In this document: piece after piece, positions 22,559 through 23,287 of the stretch
Numbering within the stretch: position 1 is the stretch's first letter
Layout of the letters: the number at the start of each line of letters is the position of its first letter
Source of the DNA: DATMXS01 sp050260275
GTDB lineage: Bacteria > Acidobacteriota > Terriglobia > Bryobacterales > Bryobacteraceae
DNA: 23,287 bases
Direction: 5' to 3'
NCBI GenBank assembly: GCA_050260275.1
Contig: JBLNBX010000044.1
Span: 1-23,287 of the forward strand
Position numbers and translations under genes: made by a program
The notes under the pieces: model-generated
Databases searched by the model: none
What the model saw: only the letters and a program-made list of their open reading frames with translations
Told to the model about the DNA's origin: nothing

Positions 22559-23233
22559 TCAAACTCTTACTGCTGTCGCCTCGCGGGCGATCTCGCGCAT
22601 CTCCGCCACAACCGCGCCGGGGTCGGGAGCCAGGAAAATCGAAGCGCCGCTCACCAGCCAGTCCGCGCCTGCCTGCACGAGCTGAGCCACGTTGCCGGTG
22701 TTGACGCCGCCGTCGACTTCGATGGCGAACTTCAGCCCCAGCTCTTTCCGCTTCCGGTCGAGAGCCCGGATCTTGTCGAGCGCCCGGGGGATGAACTTCT
22801 GGCCTCCGAACCCGGGGTTCACGCTCATGACCAGCACGTAGTCTACCAAATGAAGCACGTCTTCAAGCACCGCCACCGGCGTCGCCGGATTGAGAACGAC
22901 GCCCGCCGGCAATCCGGCCGCCTGGATGGTCCGGATGGTGGCGTCCAGGTGGAGCGCCGCCTCCTGTTGGACGGAGATCTGGTCCGCCCCGGCTTCAATG
23001 AAGACGGGGATGTACTTGTCCGGGTCCGTGATCATCAAGTGGACGTCGAGCGTCATCTTGGTGACTTTGCGAATGGACCGGACCACCGGGGGGCCAATCG
23101 TGAGGTTCGGCACGAAGTGGCCATCCATAATGTCGACGTGGAGCATGGCGGCCCCGGCTTTCTCGACCTTGTGGATGTCCTCTCCCAGCCTGGCGAAGTC
23201 GGCGGAGAGGATTGAGGGAACGATCTGAACCAT
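22559..23233 (-). CDS. rpe: Ribulose-phosphate 3-epimerase
   Basis: A 224-residue TIM-barrel enzyme interconverting ribulose 5-phosphate and xylulose 5-phosphate in the pentose phosphate pathway. The active site is intact: Ser7 in PSILSADF, His32 and Asp34 in LHVDIMDGHFVPN, His65 in LDVHLMI, the phosphate-binding SVNPGFGGQKF at 137-147 and Asp174 in EVDGGVN. One family position is unusual: ISVQQEA (86-92) where most members have His at the first Gln. ATG at 23233 has GGAG about ten bases upstream and lies seven bases after the rsmB stop. It is co-transcribed with rsmB upstream and bamD downstream. Confidence 0.97.
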   Translation of the reverse strand: MVQIVPSILSADFARLGEDIHKVEKAGAAMLHVDIMDGHFVPNLTIGPPVVRSIRKVTKMTLDVHLMITDPDKYIPVFIEAGADQISVQQEAALHLDATIRTIQAAGLPAGVVLNPATPVAVLEDVLHLVDYVLVMSVNPGFGGQKFIPRALDKIRALDRKRKELGLKFAIEVDGGVNTGNVAQLVQAGADWLVSGASIFLAPDPGAVVAEMREIAREATAVRV

Positions 23234-23240
23234 TTACAAG

Positions 23241-23287
23241 CTACTCCGATGTTAGCACGGCGGCGAAAAAGCCATCCCCAGGGTCGC
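23241..23287 (-). CDS. rsmB: 3' end of a probable 16S rRNA m5C methyltransferase gene (partial)
   Basis: Only the last 15 codons are in the window. Read on the minus strand they give DPGDGFFAAVLTSE followed by TAG at 23241. The DGFFAA-[VIL]-L ending is the usual C-terminus of RsmB/NOL1-family rRNA cytosine-5 methyltransferases, where it is the last beta strand of the SAM domain. The location immediately before rpe, seven bases away, agrees with the rsmB-rpe arrangement I know from related bacteria. Identification rests on 14 residues plus context. Confidence 0.7.
   Translation of the reverse strand, partial: DPGDGFFAAVLTSE

Noticed and set aside
1..23287. CRISPR arrays, tRNA or rRNA genes, insertion sequences, prophage or toxin-antitoxin modules
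   Set aside because: No regularly spaced repeats, tRNA-like clover leaf, transposase, integrase or paired small toxin/antitoxin frames could be seen anywhere in the window.

Overview
The window is GC-rich, gene-dense bacterial DNA that looks like a member of the Acidobacteriota, probably close to Bryobacterales/Solibacter. The main clues are an 803-residue duplicated MacB/FtsX permease with no ATPase partner (the acidobacterial 'ADOP' type), several small exported proteins of a kind I associate with that phylum, and a compact rsmB-rpe-bamD-regulator-yajQ run. The taxonomic call is an inference from gene families; no rRNA or tRNA gene is visible. I see no prophage, insertion sequence, CRISPR array or other mobile element.

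Layout. (1) 1-2349: the 5' part of an exported protein gene running off the left edge (minus), then divergent acpP-fabF (plus), two core fatty-acid synthesis genes. (2) 2522-4532: a minus-strand pair, DUF5996 protein then a UBP-type zinc-finger protein, divergent from a secreted DUF4136 protein. (3) 4652-10473: a minus-strand series of methyltransferase, small exported glycine-rich protein, secreted esterase, aquaporin Z and the orphan ADOP permease, mostly with their own leaders. (4) 10610-14393: a KimA/APC-type permease (minus) divergent from a glutathione-reductase-like flavoprotein (plus), separated by about 560 non-coding bases. (5) 14747-16517: a tight three-gene minus-strand operon of two paralogous DUF1538 membrane proteins and a P-II-like regulator. 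(6) 16730-19411: MBL-fold hydrolase of the YycJ/WalJ type and purB (plus, 7 bases apart), then a receiver-only response regulator. (7) 19552-23287: a six-gene minus-strand operon, read right to left: rsmB 3' end (cut by the edge), rpe, bamD, a receiver protein with a Pro/Ala linker, yajQ and a small alpha/beta hydrolase, with gaps or overlaps of no more than 11 bases.

The strongest candidate for an under-described system is the DUF1538-DUF1538-P-II operon. Two half-length membrane proteins share the same internal motifs (a TT..EP motif and a DAG.V.TG motif) and are translationally coupled, and a P-II-like sensor follows two bases later. This predicts a heteromeric channel or transporter gated by a small-molecule sensor. 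Other points of interest are a disulfide-oxidoreductase homologue whose usual catalytic C-terminal His is a Tyr, a receiver protein without the conserved Lys, and a metallo-hydrolase whose only well-spaced ribosome-binding site sits before an ATA codon. Two partial genes at the window edges (left exported protein, right rsmB) were found by reading the frames by hand.
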